Shown: piece after piece, positions 47,105 through 59,841 of the stretch
Layout: every line of letters begins with the position of its first letter
Position numbering within the stretch: position 1 is the stretch's first letter
Notes under the pieces: generated by a model
What the model was told of the DNA's origin: nothing
The model's input: only the letters and a program-made list of their open reading frames with translations
Database searches by the model: none
Origin: Setophaga petechia
Taxonomy: Eukaryota; Chordata; Aves; Passeriformes; Parulidae
Direction of reading: 5' to 3'
NCBI GenBank assembly: GCA_024362935.1
Contig: JANCRA010000039.1
Coordinates: forward strand, 6,697,040-6,761,039
Length of the DNA: 64,000 bases
Made by a program: the position numbers and the translations under genes

Positions 47105-50100
47105 GTGAACGGAAAGGCAAGAGAGTGGGAAAGTACTGTTTTCTATCACTTTGCAATCTGCTTACACAATCCCAGTGTTGTGTAGCAATTAGCTTGTCAG
47201 TGCACGGCAGTAAGTGTTTCTTGATACCTACATCTGAGCAAATAGCTTTTTCACTTTGTCTCGCAAGGGGAAAACGTTGCTGCTCACTAAACAACTTCCA
47301 TCGTGTTGTAGAAGTTGCACAGAGGGCTGCAGTGTGTTTTGCAAAATGTAAAAGAAAGTTGTCTAAGACGCCTTCCTTTCAAGTATTAATGTGAAGGGAA
47401 AGGCAAGAGAGTGGGAAAGTACTGTTTTCTAGCACTTTGCAAGCTGCTAACACAATCGCAGTACTGTGTAGCAGTTAGGTATTCAGTGCACTGCAGTAAG
47501 TGTTTCTTGTCACCTACATCTAAGCAAATAGCTTTTTCACTATGTCTCCCAAGGAGAAAACCTTCCTGCTCACTAAACATCTCCTATCGTGTTCTAGAAG
47601 TTGCACAGAGGGCTGCAGTGTGTTCTGTAACAAGAAAAAGAAAGTTGTCTAAGACGCCATCCTTTCAAGTGTTAATGTGAAGGGAAAGGCAAGAGAGTGG
47701 GAAAGTACTGTTTTCTAGCACTTTGCAAGCTGCTAACACAATCGCAGTACTGTGTAGCAAATAGCTTGTCACTGCACTGCAGTAAGTGTTTCTTGTCACC
47801 TACATCTAAGCAAATTGCTTTTTCTCTATGTCTCCCAAGGAGAAAATGTTGCTGCTCAAAAACAACCTCCATCGCGTTGTAGAAGTTGCACAGAGGGCTG
47901 CAGTGTGTTTTGCAAAATGTAAAAGAAAGTTGTCTAAGACGCCTTCCTTTCAAATATTAATATGAATAGAAAGGCAAGGGAGTGGGAAAGTACTGTTTTC
48001 TAACACTCTGCAAGGTGCTAACACAATCCCAGTGTTGTGTAGCAATTAGCTTGTCACTGCACTGCAGTAAGTGTTTCTTGTCACCTACATCTAAGCAAAT
48101 AGCTTTTTCACTATGTCTCGCACGGAGAAAACCTTCCTGCTCACTAAACAACTTCCATCATGTTGTAGAAGTTGCACAGAGGGCTGCAGAGTGTTTTGTA
48201 ACAAGAAAAATAAAGTTGTCTAAGACGCCTTCCTTTCAAGTATTAATGTGAATGGAAAGGCAAGAGAGTGGGAAAGTACTGTTTTCTATCACTTTGCAAG
48301 CTGCTTACACAATCCCAGTGTTGTGTAGCAATTAGCTTGTAACTGCACTGCAGTAAGTGTTTCTTGTAACCTACATCTAAGCAAATAGCTTTTTCACTAT
48401 ATCTCGCAGGCAGAAAACGTTGCTGCTCACTAAACAACTTCCATCGTGTTGTAGAAATTGCCCATAGGGCTGCAGAGTGTTTTGTATCAAGAAAAAGAAC
48501 GTTGTCTAAGACGCCTTCCTTTCAAGTATTAATGTGTAGGGAAAGGCAAGAGAGTGGGAAAGTACTGTTTTCTAGCACTTTGAGAGCTGCTAACACAATC
48601 GCAGTGCTGTGTAGCAATTAGCTTGTCAGTGCACGGCAGTAAGTGTTTCTTGATACCTACATCTGAGCAAAGGGCTTTTTCACTTTGTCTCGCAAGGGGA
48701 AAACGTTGCTGCTCACTAAACAACTTCCATCGTGTTGTAGAAGTTGCACAGAGGGCTGCAGTGTCTTTTGCAGCAAGAAAAAGAAAGTTGTCTAAGACGC
48801 CTTCCTTTCAAGTATTAATGTGAAGGGAAAGGCAAGAGAGTGGGAAAGTACTGTTTTCTAGCACTTTGCAAGCTGCTAACACAATCGCAGTACTGTGTAG
48901 CAGTTAGGTATTCAGAGCACTGTAGTAAGTGTTTCTTGTCAGCTACATCTAAGCAAATAGCTTTTTCACTATGTCTCGGAAGGAGAAAACCTTCCTGCTC
49001 ACTAAACATTTCCTATCGTGTTGTAGATTTTGCAGAGAGGGCTGCAGAGTTTTTTGACACAAGTAAAAGAAAGTTGTCTAAGATGCCTCCTTTCAAGTAT
49101 TAATGTGAAGGGAAAGGCAAGAGAGTGGGAAAGTACTGTTTTCTAGCACTTTGCAGGCTGCTAACACAATCGCAGTGCTGTGTAGCAGTTAGCTTTTCAG
49201 TGCACGGCAGTAAGTGTTTCTTGATACCTACATCTGAGCAAATAGCTTTTTCACTTTGTCTCGCAAGGGGAAAACGTTGCTGCTCACTAAACAACTTCCA
49301 TCGTGTTGTAGAAGTTGCACAGAGGGCTGCAGTGTGTTTTGCAGCAAGAAAAAGAAAGTTGTCTAAGACGCCTTCCTTTCAAGTATTAATGTGAAGGGAA
49401 AGGCAAGAGAGTGGGAAAGTACTGTTTTCTAGCACTTTGCAAGCTGATAACACAATCCCAGTGCTGTGTAGCAGTTAGCTGTTCAGTGCACTGCAGTAAG
49501 TGTTTCTTGTCACCTACATCTAAGCAAATAGCTTTTTCACTATGTCTCGCAAGGAGAAAACCTTCTTGCTCACTAAACATTTCCTATCGTGTTCTAGAAG
49601 TTGCACAGAGGGCTGCAGTGTGTTTTGCAGCAAGAAAAAGAAAGTTGTCTAAGACGCCTTCCTTTCAAGCATTAATGTGAACGGAAAGGCAAGAGAGTGG
49701 GAAAGTACTGTTTTCTATCACTTTGCAATCTGCTTACACAATCCCAGTGTTGTGTAGCAATTAGCTTGTCAGTGCACGGCAGTAAGTGTTTCTTGATACC
49801 TACATCTGAGCAAATAGCTTTTTCACTTTGTCTCGCAAGGGGAAAACGTTGCTGCTCACTAAACAACTTCCATCGTGTTGTAGAAGTTGCACAGAGGGCT
49901 GCAGTGTGTTTTGCAAAATGTAAAAGAAAGTTGTCTAAGACGCCTTCCTTTCAAGTATTAATGTGAAGGGAAAGGCAAGAGAGTGGGAAAGTACTGTTTT
50001 CTAGCACTTTGCAAGCTGCTAACACAATCGCAGGACTGTGTAGCAGTTAGGTATTCAGTGCACTGCAGTAAGTGTTTCTTGTCACCTACATCTAAGCAAA

Positions 50101-52250
50101 TAGCTTTTTCACTATGTCTCCCAAGGAGAAAACCTTCCTGCTCACTAAACATCTCCTATCGTGTTCTAGAAGTTGCACAGAGGGCTGCAGTGTGTTCTGT
50201 AACAAGAAAAAGAAAGTTGTCTAAGACGCCTTCCTTTCAAGTGTTAATGTGAAGGGAAAGGCAAGAGAGTGGGAAAGTACTGTTTTCTAGCACTTTGCAA
50301 GCTGCTAACACAATCCCAGTGCTGTGTAGCAATTAGCTTGTCACTGCACGGCAGTAAGTGTTTCTTGATACCTACATCTGTGCAAATAGCTTTTTCACTT
50401 CGTCTCGCAAGGGGAAAACTTTGCTGCTCACTAAACAACTTCCATCATGTTGTAGAAGTTGCACAGAGGGCTGCAGAGTGTTTTGTAACAAGAAAAATAA
50501 AGTTGTCTAAGACGCCTTCCTTTCAAGTATTAATGTGAATGGAAAGGCAAGAGAGTGGGAAAGTACTGTTTTCTATCACTTTGCAAGCTGCTTACACAAT
50601 CCCAGTGTTGTGTAGCAATTAGCTTGTAACTGCACTGCAGTAAGTGTTTCTTGTAACCTACATCTAAGCAAATAGCTTTTTCACTATATCTCGCAGGCAG
50701 AAAACGTTGCTGCTCACTAAACAACTTCCATCGTGTTGTAGAAATTGCCCAGAGGGCTGCAGAGTGTTTTGTATCAAGAAAAAGAACGTTGTCTAAGACG
50801 CCTTCCTTTCAAGTATTAATGTGAAGGGAAAGGCAAGAGAGTGGGAAAGTACTGTTTTCTAGTACTTTGCAAGCTGCTAACACAATCGCAGTACTGTGTA
50901 GCAGTTAGCTTGTCAGTGCACGGCAGTAAGTGTTTCTTGATACCTACATCTGAGCAAATAGCTTTTTCACTTTGTCTCGCAAGGGGAAAACGTTGCTGCT
51001 CACTAAACATCTCCTATCGTGTTCTAGAAGTTGCACAGAGGGCTGCAGTGTGTTCTGTAACAAGAAAAAGAAAGTTGTCTAAGACGCCTTCCTTTCAAGT
51101 ATTAATGTGAAGGGAAAGGCAAGAGAGTGGAAAAGTACTGTTTTCTATTACTTTGCAGGCTGCTAACACAATCGCAGTGCTGTGTAGCAGTAAGCTTTTC
51201 AGTGCACTGCAGTAAGTGTTTCTTGTCACCTACATCTGAGGAAATAGCTTTTTCACTCTGTCTCTCAAGGAGAAAACCTTCCTGCTCACTGAACAACTCC
51301 TATCGTGTTCTAGAAGTTGCACAGAGGGCTGCAGTGTGTTCTGTAACAAGAAAAAGAAAGTTGTCTAAGACGCCTTCCTTTCAAGTGTTAATGTGAAGGG
51401 AAAGGCAAGAGAGTGGGAAAGTACTGTTTTCTAGCACTTTGCAAGCTGCTAACAGAATCCCAGTGCTGTGTAGCAATTAGCTTGTCAGTGCACGGCAGTA
51501 AGTGTTTCTTGATACCTACATCTGAGCAAATAGCTTTTTCTCTTTGTCTCGCAAGGGGAAAACGTTGCTGCTCATTAAACGTCTCCTATCGTGTTCTAGA
51601 AGTTGCACAGAGGGCTGCAGTGTGTTCTCTTACAAGAAAAAGAAAGTTGTCTAGGACGCCTTCCTTTCAAGTGTTAATGTGAAGGGAAAGGCAAGAGAGT
51701 GGGAAAGTACTGTTTTCTAGCACTTTGCAGGCTGCTAACACAATCGCAGTGCTGTATAGCAGTTAGCTTGTCAGTGCACGGCAGTAAGTGTTTCTTGATA
51801 CCTACATCTGAGCAAATAGCTTTTTCACTTTGTCTCGCAAGGGGAAAACGTTGCTGCTCACTAAACATCTCCTGTCGTGTTCTAGAAGTTGCACAGAGGG
51901 CTGCAGTGTGTTTTGCAAAATGTAAAAGAAAGTTGTCTCAGACGCCTTCCTTTCAAGTATTAATGTGAAGGGAAAGGCAAGAGAGTTGAAAAGTACTGTT
52001 TTCTATTACTTTGCAGGCTGCTAACACAATCGCAGTGCTGTGTAGCGGTAAGCTTTTCAGTGCACTGCAGTAAGTGTTTCTTGTCACCTACATCTGAGGA
52101 AATAGCTTTTTCACTCTGTCTCGCAAGGAGAAAACCTTCCTGCTCACTAAACATCTCCTATCGTGTTCTAGAAGTTGCACAGAGGACTGCAGTGTGTTTT
52201 GCAAAATGTAAAAGAAAGTTGTCTAAGACGCCTTCCTTTCAAGTATTAAT
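47105..52250 (+). repeat. Monomers between the higher-order units and the third diverged block
   Basis: Eighteen monomers in the same order as 26937-32082, at offset 20168. Rare shared marks include 'gacgccatcctttc' (27487 and 47655), 'gcaaagggcttttt' (28500 and 48668) and 'agctgataacac' (29279 and 49447). Nothing other than satellite is seen. Confidence 0.8.
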
Positions 52251-53837
52251 GTGAGGGGAAAGGCAAGAGAGTGGGAAAGTACTGTTTTCTATCACTTTGA
52301 AAGCTGCTTACCCAATCCCAGTTTTGTGCCGCTTCGTAGTTCGCCGTTCAGAAGCTGCCACAGTCTCTGTTTCCCGGAGAAGGGGAAGACGCTTCTTGTC
52401 GCGAAGAATCTGGTGTCGTTACGCCGATCGCGGCGTGCTCCGGAGAACAGCTACGGCCGACAGACACCCGGAAGCGGCGCTTAAAGGCACAGTGCTCCGT
52501 CTCCTGGTCTTTAGCGTCTCCTGCCGGCTACACCTTAGCAAAAAGCTTTTTCATTATGTCTCGCCAGGAGAAACTGTGTCTGTTCACAAAAAACCTCCCA
52601 TCGTGCTCTAGAGGTTGCAGGCAGCTCTGCAGAGTGTTGTGCAACAAGAAAAAGTAACTTGTCCAAAAAAGCCATCAATTCGAATGTTCCTGGAAAGGGA
52701 AAATGCAGGAGAGCGGATAGGTACTGTTTTCTACCAGTTTGCAAGCTGGACACACAATCCCAGTGTTATACTACGATTGACTTTGCAGTGCACTGTAATA
52801 ATTGCCTATTGTTACTACATCTAAGCCAATAGCGTTTGCATTATATCTCTTCAGGAGAAACTGTACCAGTTCAGAAAACAACTCTCATTTTTTCTAGAAG
52901 TTGCACGGAGGTGTGCAGAGTGTTTTGCAAGAAGCAAAAGAAAGTTGTCCAAAACTGCTGCCATTCGAATAGTAATGCGAATGGAAAAGGCAGGAGAGTG
53001 GAAAGGTGCTATTTTCTATCTGTTTGTAAGCTGCTTACACAATCCCAGAGTTGTGCAGCAATTAGTTTTTCAGTGCACTGTAGTAGGTGCCTCTCTTCAC
53101 CTGCATCTAAGCAAATTGCTTTTTCCCCATGTCTCGCAAGGAGAAACTGAGCCAGTTCAGAAAACATCTCCCATCGAGTTCTAGAGATTGCAGGCAGGTG
53201 TGCAGAGTGTTTTGCAAGAAGCCAAAGAAAGTTGTCTAAAACGCCTTGCATTCAAATAGAAATGTGAATAGAAAAGGCAGGAGAAGGGAGAGGTACTGTT
53301 TTCTATCAATTTGCAACCTGCTTAGACAATCTGCGTGTTGTGCAGCAATTAGCTTGCAGTGCACTGTAGTAGGTGCCTCTTTTCACCTACATCTAAGCAA
53401 ATTGCTTTTTCCCCATGTCTTGCAAAGAGAAACTGAGCCAGTTCAGAAAATATCTCCCATTGACTTCTAGAGATTGCAGGCAGGTGTGCAGAGTGTTTTG
53501 CAAGAAGCCAAAGAAAGTTGTCTAAAATTCTTTCCATTCGAATAGTAATGTGCATGGAAAAGGCAGGAAGAGTGGAAAGGTACTGTTTTCTATCACTTTG
53601 CAAGCTGGGCACACAATCCCAGTGTTGTGCATCTATTAGCTTTGCAGTGCACTGCAGTAACTGCCTCTGGTAACCTACATCTAAGCAAAAAGCTTTTTCA
53701 CTATCTCTTACTAGGAGAAAATGTTCCTGCTCATTAAACAACTTCCATCGTGCTGTACAGGTTGCAGAGAGGGCTGCAGAATGTTTTGCAGCAAGAAAAA
53801 GAAAGTTGTCTAAGACGCCTTCCTTTCAAGTATTAAT
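52251..53837 (+). repeat. Diverged-monomer block, copy 3
   Basis: Five diverged monomers at offset 20168 from copy 2, with the same lengths. It differs from copy 2 by G instead of A at 52563. The monomer just upstream shares 'agaggactgcag' with the one preceding copy 2. Confidence 0.9.
52369..52518 (+). other. GC-rich, CpG-dense insert, copy 3
   Basis: No difference from the insert at 32201-32350 was seen. The inverted repeat is at 52421-52436 and the TTAAA motif at 52479-52488. Confidence 0.8.
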
Positions 53838-56415
53838 GTGAAGGGAAAGGCAAGAGAGTGGGAAAGTACTGTTTTCTAGCACTTTGCAAGCTGCTAACAC
53901 AGTCCTAGTGCTGTGTAGCCGTTAGCTTTTCAGTGCACTGCAGTAAGTGTTTCTTGTCACCTACATCTAAGCAAATAGCTTTTTCACTATGTCTCGCAAG
54001 GAGAAAACCTTCCTCCTCACTAAACATCTCCTATCGTGTTCTAGAAGTTGCACAGAGGGCTGCAGTGTGTTTTCCAAAATGTAAAAGAAAGTTGTCTAAG
54101 ACGCCTTCCTTTCAAGTATTAATGTGAAGGGAAAGGCAAGAGAGTGGGAAAGTACTGTTTTCTAGCACTTTGCAAGCTGCTAACACAGTCCTAGTGCTGT
54201 GTAGCAGTTAGCTGTTCAGTGCACTACAGAAAGTGTTTCTTGTCACCTACATCTAAGCAAAAAGCTTTTTCACTATGTCTCGCAAGGAGAAAACCTTCCT
54301 GCTCACTAAACAACTTCCAACGTGTTGTAGATGTTGCACAGAGGGCTGCAGAGTTTTTTGACACAAGAAAAAGAAAGTTGTCTAAGACGCCTTCCTTTCA
54401 AGTATTAATGTGAAGGGAAAGGCAAGAGAGTGGGAAAGTACTGTTTTCTAGCACTTTGCAGGCTGCTAACACAATCGCAGTGCTGTGTAGCAATTAGCTT
54501 TTCAGTGCACTGCAGTAAGTGTTTCTTGTCACCTACATCTAAGCAAATAGCTTTTTCACTATTTCTCGCAAGGAGAAAACCTTCCTGCTCACTAAACAAC
54601 TTCCATCGTGGTGTAGATGTTGCAGAGAGGGCTGCAGAGTTTTTTGACACAAGAAAAAGAAAGTTGTCTAAGATGCCTTCCTTTCAAGTATTAATGTGAA
54701 GGGAAAGGCAAGAGAGTGGGAAAGTACTGTTTTCTAGCACTTTGCAAGCTGCTAACACAATCCCAGTGCTGTGTAGCAATTAGCTTGTCAGTGCACGGCA
54801 GTAAGTGTTTCTTGATACCTACATCTGAGCAAATAGCTTTTTCACTTTGTCTCGCAAGGGGAAAACGTTGCTGCTCACTAAAAAACTTCCATCGTGTTGT
54901 AGAAGTTGCACAGAGGGCTGCAGTGTGTTTTGCAAAATGTAAAAGAAAGTTGTCTAAGACGCCTTCCTTTCAAGTATTAATGTGAAGGGAAAGGAAAGAG
55001 AGTGGGAAAGTACTGTTTTCTAGCACTTTGCAAGCTGCTAACACAATCGCAGTACTGTGTAGCAGTTAGCTTGTCAGTGCACGGCAGTAAGTGTTTCTTG
55101 ACACCTACATCTGAGCAAATAGCTTTTTCACTTTGTCTCGCAAGGGGAAAACGTTGCTGCTCACTAAACATCTCCTATCGTGTTCTAGAAGTTGCACAGA
55201 GGGCTGCAGTGTGTTCTGTAACAAGAAAAAGAAAGTTGTCTAAGACGCCTTCCTTTCAAGTATTAATGTGAAGGGAAAGGCAAGAGAGTGGAAAAGTACT
55301 GTTTTCTATTACTTTGCAGGCTGCTAACACAATCGCAGTGCTGTGTAGCAGTAAGCTTTTCAGTGCACTGCAGTAAGTGTTTCTTGTCACCTACATCTGA
55401 GGAAATAGCTTTTTCACTCTGTCTCTCAAGGAGAAAACCTTCCTGCTCACTAAACATCTCCTATCGTGTTCTAGAAGTTGCACAGATGGCTGCAGTGTGT
55501 TCTGTAACAAGAAAAAGAAAGTTGTCTAAGACGCCTTCCTTTCAAGTATTAATGTGAAGGGAAAGGCAAGAGAGTGGGAAAGTACTGTTTTCTAGCACTT
55601 TGCAAGCTGCTAACACAATCGCAGTACTGTGTAGCAGTTAGGTATTCAGTGCACTGCAGTAAGTGTTTCTTGTCACCTACATCTAAGCAAATAGCTTTTT
55701 CACTATGTCTCCCAAGGAGAAAACCTTCCTGCTCACTAAACATCTCCTATCGTGTTCTAGAAGTTGCACAGAGGGCTGCAGTGTGTTCTGTAACAAGAAA
55801 AAGAAAGTTGTCTAAGACGCCATCCTTTCAAGTGTTAATGTGAAGGGAAAGGCAAGAGAGTGGGAAAGTACTGTTTTCTAGCACTTTGCAAGCTGCTAAC
55901 ACAATCGCAGTACTGTGTAGCAAATAGCTTGTCACTGCACTGCAGTAAGTGTTTCTTGTCACCTACATCTAAGCAAATTGCTTTTTCTCTATGTCTCCCA
56001 AGGAGAAAATGTTGCTGCTCAAAAACAACCTCCATCGCGTTGTAGAAGTTGCACAGAGGGCTGCAGTGTGTTTTGCAAAATGTAAAAGAAAGTTGTCTAA
56101 GACGCCTTCCTTTCAAATATTAATATGAATAGAAAGGCAAGGGAGTGGGAAAGTACTGTTTTCTAACACTCTGCAAGGTGCTAACACAATCCCAGTGTTG
56201 TGTAGCAATTAGCTTGTCACTGCACTGCAGTAAGTGTTTCTTGTCACCTACATCTAAGCAAATAGCTTTTTCACTATGTCTCGCACGGAGAAAACCTTCC
56301 TGCTCACTAAACAACTTCCATCATGTTGTAGAAGTTGCACAGAGGGCTGCAGAGTGTTTTGTAACAAGAAAAATAAAGTTGTCTAAGACGCCTTCCTTTC
56401 AAGTATTAATGTGAA
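53838..56415 (+). repeat. Ordinary monomers right of the third diverged block
   Basis: About nine bulk-type monomers in the same order as 33670-36247, ending with the 'aaaaataaagttg' monomer. The next unit is not the one that follows in copy 1 of the large duplication. Confidence 0.8.
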
Positions 56416-59400
56416 GGGAAAGGCAAGAGAGTGGGAAAGTACTGTTTTCTAGCACTTTGCAAGCTGCTAACACAATCGCAGTACTGTGTAGCAGTTAGGT
56501 ATTCAGAGCACTGTAGTAAGTGTTTCTTGTCAGCTACATCTAAGCAAATAGCTTTTTCACTATGTCTCGGAAGGAGAAAACCTTCCTGCTCACTAAACAT
56601 TTCCTATCGTGTTGTAGATTTTGCAGAGAGGGCTGCAGAGTTTTTTGACACAAGTAAAAGAAAGTTGTCTAAGATGCCTCCTTTCAAGTATTAATGTGAA
56701 GGGAAAGGCAAGAGAGTGGGAAAGTACTGTTTTCTAGCACTTTGCAGGCTGCTAACACAATCGCAGTGCTGTGTAGCAGTTAGCTTTTCAGTGCACGGCA
56801 GTAAGTGTTTCTTGATACCTACATCTGAGCAAATAGCTTTTTCACTTTGTCTCGCAAGGGGAAAACGTTGCTGCTCACTAAACAACTTCCATCGTGTTGT
56901 AGAAGTTGCACAGAGGGCTGCAGTGTGTTTTGCAGCAAGAAAAAGAAAGTTGTCTAAGACGCCTTCCTTTCAAGTATTAATGTGAAGGGAAAGGCAAGAG
57001 AGTGGGAAAGTACTGTTTTCTAGCACTTTGCAAGCTGCTAACACAATCCCAGTGCTGTGTAGCAGTTAGCTGTTCAGTGCACTGCAGTAAGTGTTTCTTG
57101 TCACCTACATCTAAGCAAATAGCTTTTTCACTATGTCTCGCAAGGAGAAAACCTTCTTGCTCACTAAACATTTCCTATCGTGTTCTAGAAGTTGCACAGA
57201 GGGCTGCAGTGTGTTTTGCAGCAAGAAAAAGAAAGTTGTCTAAGACGCCTTCCTTTCAAGCATTAATGTGAACGGAAAGGCAAGAGAGTGGGAAAGTACT
57301 GTTTTCTATCACTTTGCAATCTGCTTACACAATCCCAGTGTTGTGTAGCAATTAGCTTGTCAGTGTACGGCAGTAAGTGTTTCTTGATACCTACATCTGA
57401 GCAAATAGCTTTTTCACTTTGTCTCGCAAGGGGAAAACGTTGCTGCTCACTAAACAACTTCCATCGTGTTGTAGAAGTTGCACAGAGGGCTGCAGTGTGT
57501 TTTGCAAAATGTAAAAGAAAGTTGTCTAAGACGCCTTCCTTTCAAGTATTAATGTGAAGGGAAAGGCAAGAGAGTGGGAAAGTACTGTTTTCTAGCACTT
57601 TGCAAGCTGCTAACACAATCGCAGGACTGTGTAGCAGTTAGGTATTCAGTGCACTGCAGTAAGTGTTTCTTGTCACCTACATCTAAGCAAATAGCTTTTT
57701 CACTATGTCTCCCAAGGAGAAAACCTTCCTGCTCACTAAACATCTCCTATCGTGTTCTAGAAGTTGCACAGAGGGCTGCAGTGTGTTCTGTAACAAGAAA
57801 AAGAAAGTTGTCTAAGACGCCTTCCTTTCAAGTGTTAATGTGAAGGGAAAGGCAAGAGAGTGGGAAAGTACTGTTTTCTAGCACTTTGCAAGCTGCTAAC
57901 ACAATCCCAGTGCTGTGTAGCAATTAGCTTGTCACTGCACGGCAGTAAGTGTTTCTTGATACCTACATCTCTGCAAATAGCTTTTTCACTTCGTCTCGCA
58001 AGGGGAAAACTTTGCTGCTCACTAAACAACTTCCATCATGTTGTAGAAGTTGCACAGAGGGCTGCAGAGTGTTTTGTAACAAGAAAAATAAAGTTGTCTA
58101 AGACGCCTTCCTTTCAAGTATTAATGTGAATGGAAAGGCAAGAGAGTGGGAAAGTACTGTTTTCTATCACTTTGCAAGCTGCTTACACAATCCCAGTGTT
58201 GTGTAGCAATTAGCTTGTAACTGCACTGCAGTAAGTGTTTCTTGTAACCTACATCTAAGCAAATAGCTTTTTCACTATATCTCGCAGGCAGAAAACGTTG
58301 CTGCTCACTAAACAACTTCCATCGTGTTGTAGAAATTGCCCAGAGGGCTGCAGAGTGTTTTGTATCAAGAAAAAGAACGTTGTCTAAGACGCCTTCCTTT
58401 CAAGTATTAATGTGAAGGGAAAGGCAAGAGAGTGGGAAAGTACTGTTTTCTAGTACTTTGCAAGCTGCTAACACAATCGCAGTACTGTGTAGCAGTTAGC
58501 TTGTCAGTGCACGGCAGTAAGTGTTTCTTGATACCTACATCTGAGCAAATAGCTTTTTCACTTTGTCTCGCAAGGGGAAAACGTTGCTGCTCACTAAACA
58601 TCTCCTATCGTGTTCTAGAAGTTGCACAGAGGGCTGCAGTGTGTTCTGTAACAAGAAAAAGAAAGTTGTCTAAGACGCCTTCCTTTCAAGTATTAATGTG
58701 AAGGGAAAGGCAAGAGAGTGGAAAAGTACTGTTTTCTATTACTTTGCAGGCTGCTAACACAATCGCAGTGCTGTGTAGCAGTAAGCTTTTCAGTGCACTG
58801 CAGTAAGTGTTTCTTGTCACCTACATCTGAGGAAATAGCTTTTTCACTCTGTCTCTCAAGGAGAAAACCTTCCTGCTCACTGAACAACTCCTATCGTGTT
58901 CTAGAAGTTGCACAGAGGGCTGCAGTGTGTTCTGTAACAAGAAAAAGAAAGTTGTCTAAGACGCCTTCCTTTCAAGTGTTAATGTGAAGGGAAAGGCAAG
59001 AGAGTGGGAAAGTACTGTTTTCTAGCACTTTGCAAGCTGCTAACAGAATCCCAGTGCTGTGTAGCAATTAGCTTGTCAGTGCACGGCAGTAAGTGTTTCT
59101 TGATACCTACATCTGAGCAAATAGCTTTTTCTCTTTGTCTCGCAAGGGGAAAACGTTGCTGCTCATTAAACGTCTCCTATCGTGTTCTAGAAGTTGCACA
59201 GAGGGCTGCAGTGTGTTCTCTTACAAGAAAAAGAAAGTTGTCTAGGACGCCTTCCTTTCAAGTGTTAATGTGAAGGGAAAGGCAAGAGAGTGGGAAAGTA
59301 CTGTTTTCTAGCACTTTGCAGGCTGCTAACACAATCGCAGTGCTGTATAGCAGTTAGCTTGTCAGTGCACGGCAGTAAGTGTTTCTTGATACCTACATCT

Positions 59401-59841
59401 GAGCAAATAGCTTTTTCACTTTGTCTCGCAAGGGGAAAACGTTGCTGCTCACTAAACATCTCCTGTCGTGTTCTAGAAGTTGCACAGAGGGCTGCAGTGT
59501 GTTTTGCAAAATGTAAAAGAAAGTTGTCTCAGACGCCTTCCTTTCAAGTATTAATGTGAAGGGAAAGGCAAGAGAGTTGAAAAGTACTGTTTTCTATTAC
59601 TTTGCAGGCTGCTAACACAATCGCAGTGCTGTGTAGCGGTAAGCTTTTCAGTGCACTGCAGTAAGTGTTTCTTGTCACCTACATCTGAGGAAATAGCTTT
59701 TTCACTCTGTCTCGCAAGGAGAAAACCTTCCTGCTCACTAAACATCTCCTATCGTGTTCTAGAAGTTGCACAGAGGGCTGCAGTGTGTTTTGCAAAATGT
59801 AAAAGAAAGTTGTCTAAGACGCCTTCCTTTCAAGTATTAAT

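Larger units (their letters stand above)
38435..56415 (+). repeat. Large duplicated segment, copy 2 (~18.0 kb)
   Basis: This is the second copy of 16552-36247. It is 1715 bp shorter because it holds three tandem higher-order units (41960-47104) where the first has four (20077-26936). Marker variants are shared one for one, including the 'aagaaaataaagttg' 285-bp monomer (18315 and 40198), the 'gagttttttggcac' variant (19447 and 41330), and 'gtcatttacatc' (23338 and 45221). Copy 2 carries the third diverged block. Confidence 0.88.
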
